Notes under the pieces: generated by a model
Databases searched by the model: none
What the model was told of the DNA's origin: nothing
The model's input: only the letters and a program-made list of their open reading frames with translations
Assembly (NCBI GenBank): GCA_950022655.1
Contig: OX465587.1
Span: 34,723,716 to 34,787,715 of the forward strand
Reading direction: 5' to 3'
From: Alentia gelatinosa
Lineage: Eukaryota > Annelida > Polychaeta > Phyllodocida > Polynoidae
Length of the DNA stretch: 64,000 bases
Translations under genes and position numbers: made by a program
Shown: positions 62,801-64,000 of the stretch, piece after piece
Position numbering within the stretch: the stretch's first letter is position 1
Layout: each line of letters begins with the position of its first letter

Positions 62801-63218
62801 TTGGACACTTTGGGCTATCATAAAAGTAATAACTAAGATCAAACGCAATCTGTAAGTTCGGATTTCAATCCTCCAAGTGTTGTCTTCATTTGTCTGATGA
62901 AATGAGCTTTGCTTTTTCAGAAGTGTAAATGGGGAAACGGCCCCAGATGTGTTAACAGAAGTCAACGGAAACGAGGCTGACCCTCAGACACCAAGAGGCA
63001 AGAAGAAGGCAGCGGCCGCTCCGCAGGATGCAAGCGAACCGGCGAAAAAGAGGAAGATATCGCATGTGGATGTTTCTGACAGCTTCCACTTCAACCTGTA
63101 CCTGAATAAACGTAAAATCACCCGAACAGATTTATCAGAGACCCAACACAGGAAAGTAGGTACGTACCTTGATGTCCACAGGAGGAATGTGCTTATAGAT
63201 ATGTTACAAATACCATAA
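59826..63218 (+). CDS. Small lysine-rich protein of unknown function (3 exons)
   Basis: Exon 1 ends at 59922 (GAATGAAG before GTAAAA), with in-frame ATG at 59826, 59832 and 59847; the last gives MAPSEKKLAKKAHKFIRVLA. Exon 2 is 62442-62568: KRKKLKKLFKRAIQQLPEDL, then LLGDLPTYLSTLEQ. Exon 3 starts at 62921: DVLTEVNGNEADP, then RGKKKAAAAPQ, AKKRKISHVDVSDSFHFNLY and KRKITRTDLSETQHRK. It ends either at the stop at 63216-63218 (about 166 residues from the third ATG) or is spliced at 63155/63156 (GTAGGT) to exons outside the window. Basic clusters suggest nuclear or nucleolar location. I do not recognise the family. Confidence 0.65.
61160..61828. repeat. Degenerate GT-rich tract
   Basis: Nearly continuous variants of GGTGTTGGTGGGTGTGGATG. 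In the intron of the lysine-rich gene. Confidence 0.8.
61829..61995. repeat. CA-rich tract, complement of the preceding GT tract
   Basis: Variants of CACCCACACCAACACCCA. Strand composition flips at about 61825, so the two tracts form a large imperfect inverted repeat. Confidence 0.75.
61996..62350. repeat. Degenerate tandem repeat GGTGGATGGGCAGTCA
   Basis: About twenty degenerate units of 14-18 bases. No coding content. Confidence 0.75.
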
Positions 63219-63367
63219 AGAATACGTAAGTACAATAGTAGAATTATAGATTAGTTTATTTATATAACTATATCACCTGCAGGAATCTAAACCTAAACCT
63301 CTTGGTCGCCTTGCCTTCTCATAGTGCAGACCGAATATGCTTGCACGCAAGCATAACGAAAGCGACC

Positions 63368-63683
63368 GGGGTGGGGAGTTAGCTTAGTGGTAAAGAGCAC
63401 TGGACTTTGTTGATTTGAGTCCCACTGCAGCCACTGTTCTCCTTAACCCCCAGCAGTGGTAGATTTACTGCTATATCAAAGGCCAATCCTTCTCATACCA
63501 TGTCTATGTGGTGTGGGGAGTAAAAGAACTCTCACCTCGGTAAATGTGTAGGAGTGAGATTTCTACCTGAATTCATCACATAGATTCGATCACCACCCTC
63601 ATGGTGTAAAAGAACCTTGAGAAAGTCTGGTAAGGACCTATAATAATTAACTGGACGTTAAATCAAACCAAACAAACGAATCT
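63368..63683 (+). mobile_element. tRNA-derived SINE
   Basis: The head has an A-box-like TTAGCTTAGTGGTAAAGAGC (from 63379) and a B-box-like GATTTGAGTCC (63412-63422), spaced as in a tRNA. Body of about 200 bases, then the tail CTGGACGTTAAATCAAACC and AAACAAAC. Another copy is at 44526-44841 in the opposite orientation. Confidence 0.85.
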
Positions 63684-63773
63684 AAACCTAAAGCGCCTAC
63701 TAAGTTGATGATTACGATTGGACAAATGCCAAACGCTAAAAGATGATTTAATTGTTTGAAACATTTCTTGAAA

Positions 63774-63989
63774 AAGAGATGGCAGCTTTTCTATGGAAAG
63801 CCACATTATCATTGTATAAAATCCCCATTCCTTGTGTATATCAAAAGATAATTATACTAATCGTGTCTCATTCATGCCAACAAACCAGCGGTTAGGACCT
63901 CCCCACAGTATCTCAGCTCCATGCCATGGTACCCCAGCAAAATCCTCATGAAAAATATTTATTTGTTCTGACCCCAACTGGCATCTGGG
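63774..63989 (-). mobile_element. hAT-like MITE, copy 8 (inverted)
   Basis: AGAGATGGCAGCTTTT at the left and CCCCAACTGGCATCTGGG at the right, opposite orientation to the other copies, near the right window edge. Confidence 0.7.
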
Positions 63990-64000
63990 ACTCTTGTTCT

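Noticed and set aside
63368..63440. Functional tRNA gene at the A/B-box sequence
   Set aside because: The cloverleaf is incomplete and the sequence continues into a SINE body; a second copy confirms it is a repeat.

Overview
This is metazoan nuclear DNA: introns with GT-AG junctions, a SETD1/COMPASS histone methyltransferase gene, and a dense load of animal transposons (CR1/L2-like and RNase H-bearing LINEs, Mag-like and other Gypsy elements, DIRS, piggyBac, Tc1-, hAT- and Harbinger-type MITEs, a tRNA-derived SINE). The mix of retroelements suggests a marine lophotrochozoan, probably a mollusc; that is inference, because no marker gene fixes the taxon. Layout: 1-4.4 kb is a minus-strand LINE running off the left edge. 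Its ORF1 is unusual, with coiled coil, RRM-like domain, NADAR domain and SGNH-hydrolase domain. 5.3-6.0 kb holds a gag-like ORF, 6.2-6.6 kb a piggyBac MITE, and 6.6-12.5 kb is gene-poor. From 12.5 to 32.7 kb there is a nest of retroelements. A complete 4.74-kb Mag-like Gypsy (149-bp LTRs, 5-bp TSD) sits inside an older Gypsy. A 7.84-kb piggyBac element splits another Gypsy reverse transcriptase. A gag-only LTR element follows, whose gag starts with a ComEA-like helix-hairpin-helix and whose long leader is full of palindromes and carries a Tc1-like MITE. 32.9-39.4 kb holds an L1-type remnant, an RNase H LINE and a DIRS element truncated by it. From 40.8 to 59.1 kb on the minus strand lies a complete 16-exon SETD1 gene (about 1,868 codons, junction phases all consistent) with DPR/WDR82 region, RRM, Arg/Asp-rich and acidic regions, Win motif, N-SET, SET and post-SET. 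It is the single clear host gene of known function. Its introns carry at least six copies of a hAT-like MITE, a SINE, foldback elements and, most strikingly, three separate minisatellites whose units each copy the splice site of the adjacent exon. From about 59.83 kb a small lysine-rich gene of unknown function is transcribed divergently, probably from a shared promoter, ending near 63.2 kb. A SINE and another hAT MITE close the window. The SINE shares its 3' tail with the LINE at 33.3-36.8 kb, which suggests a SINE-LINE partnership. The most interesting items are the NADAR-SGNH LINE ORF1, the splice-site minisatellites of SETD1, the gag-only HhH element, and the giant piggyBac with TTAA-centred palindrome arrays.
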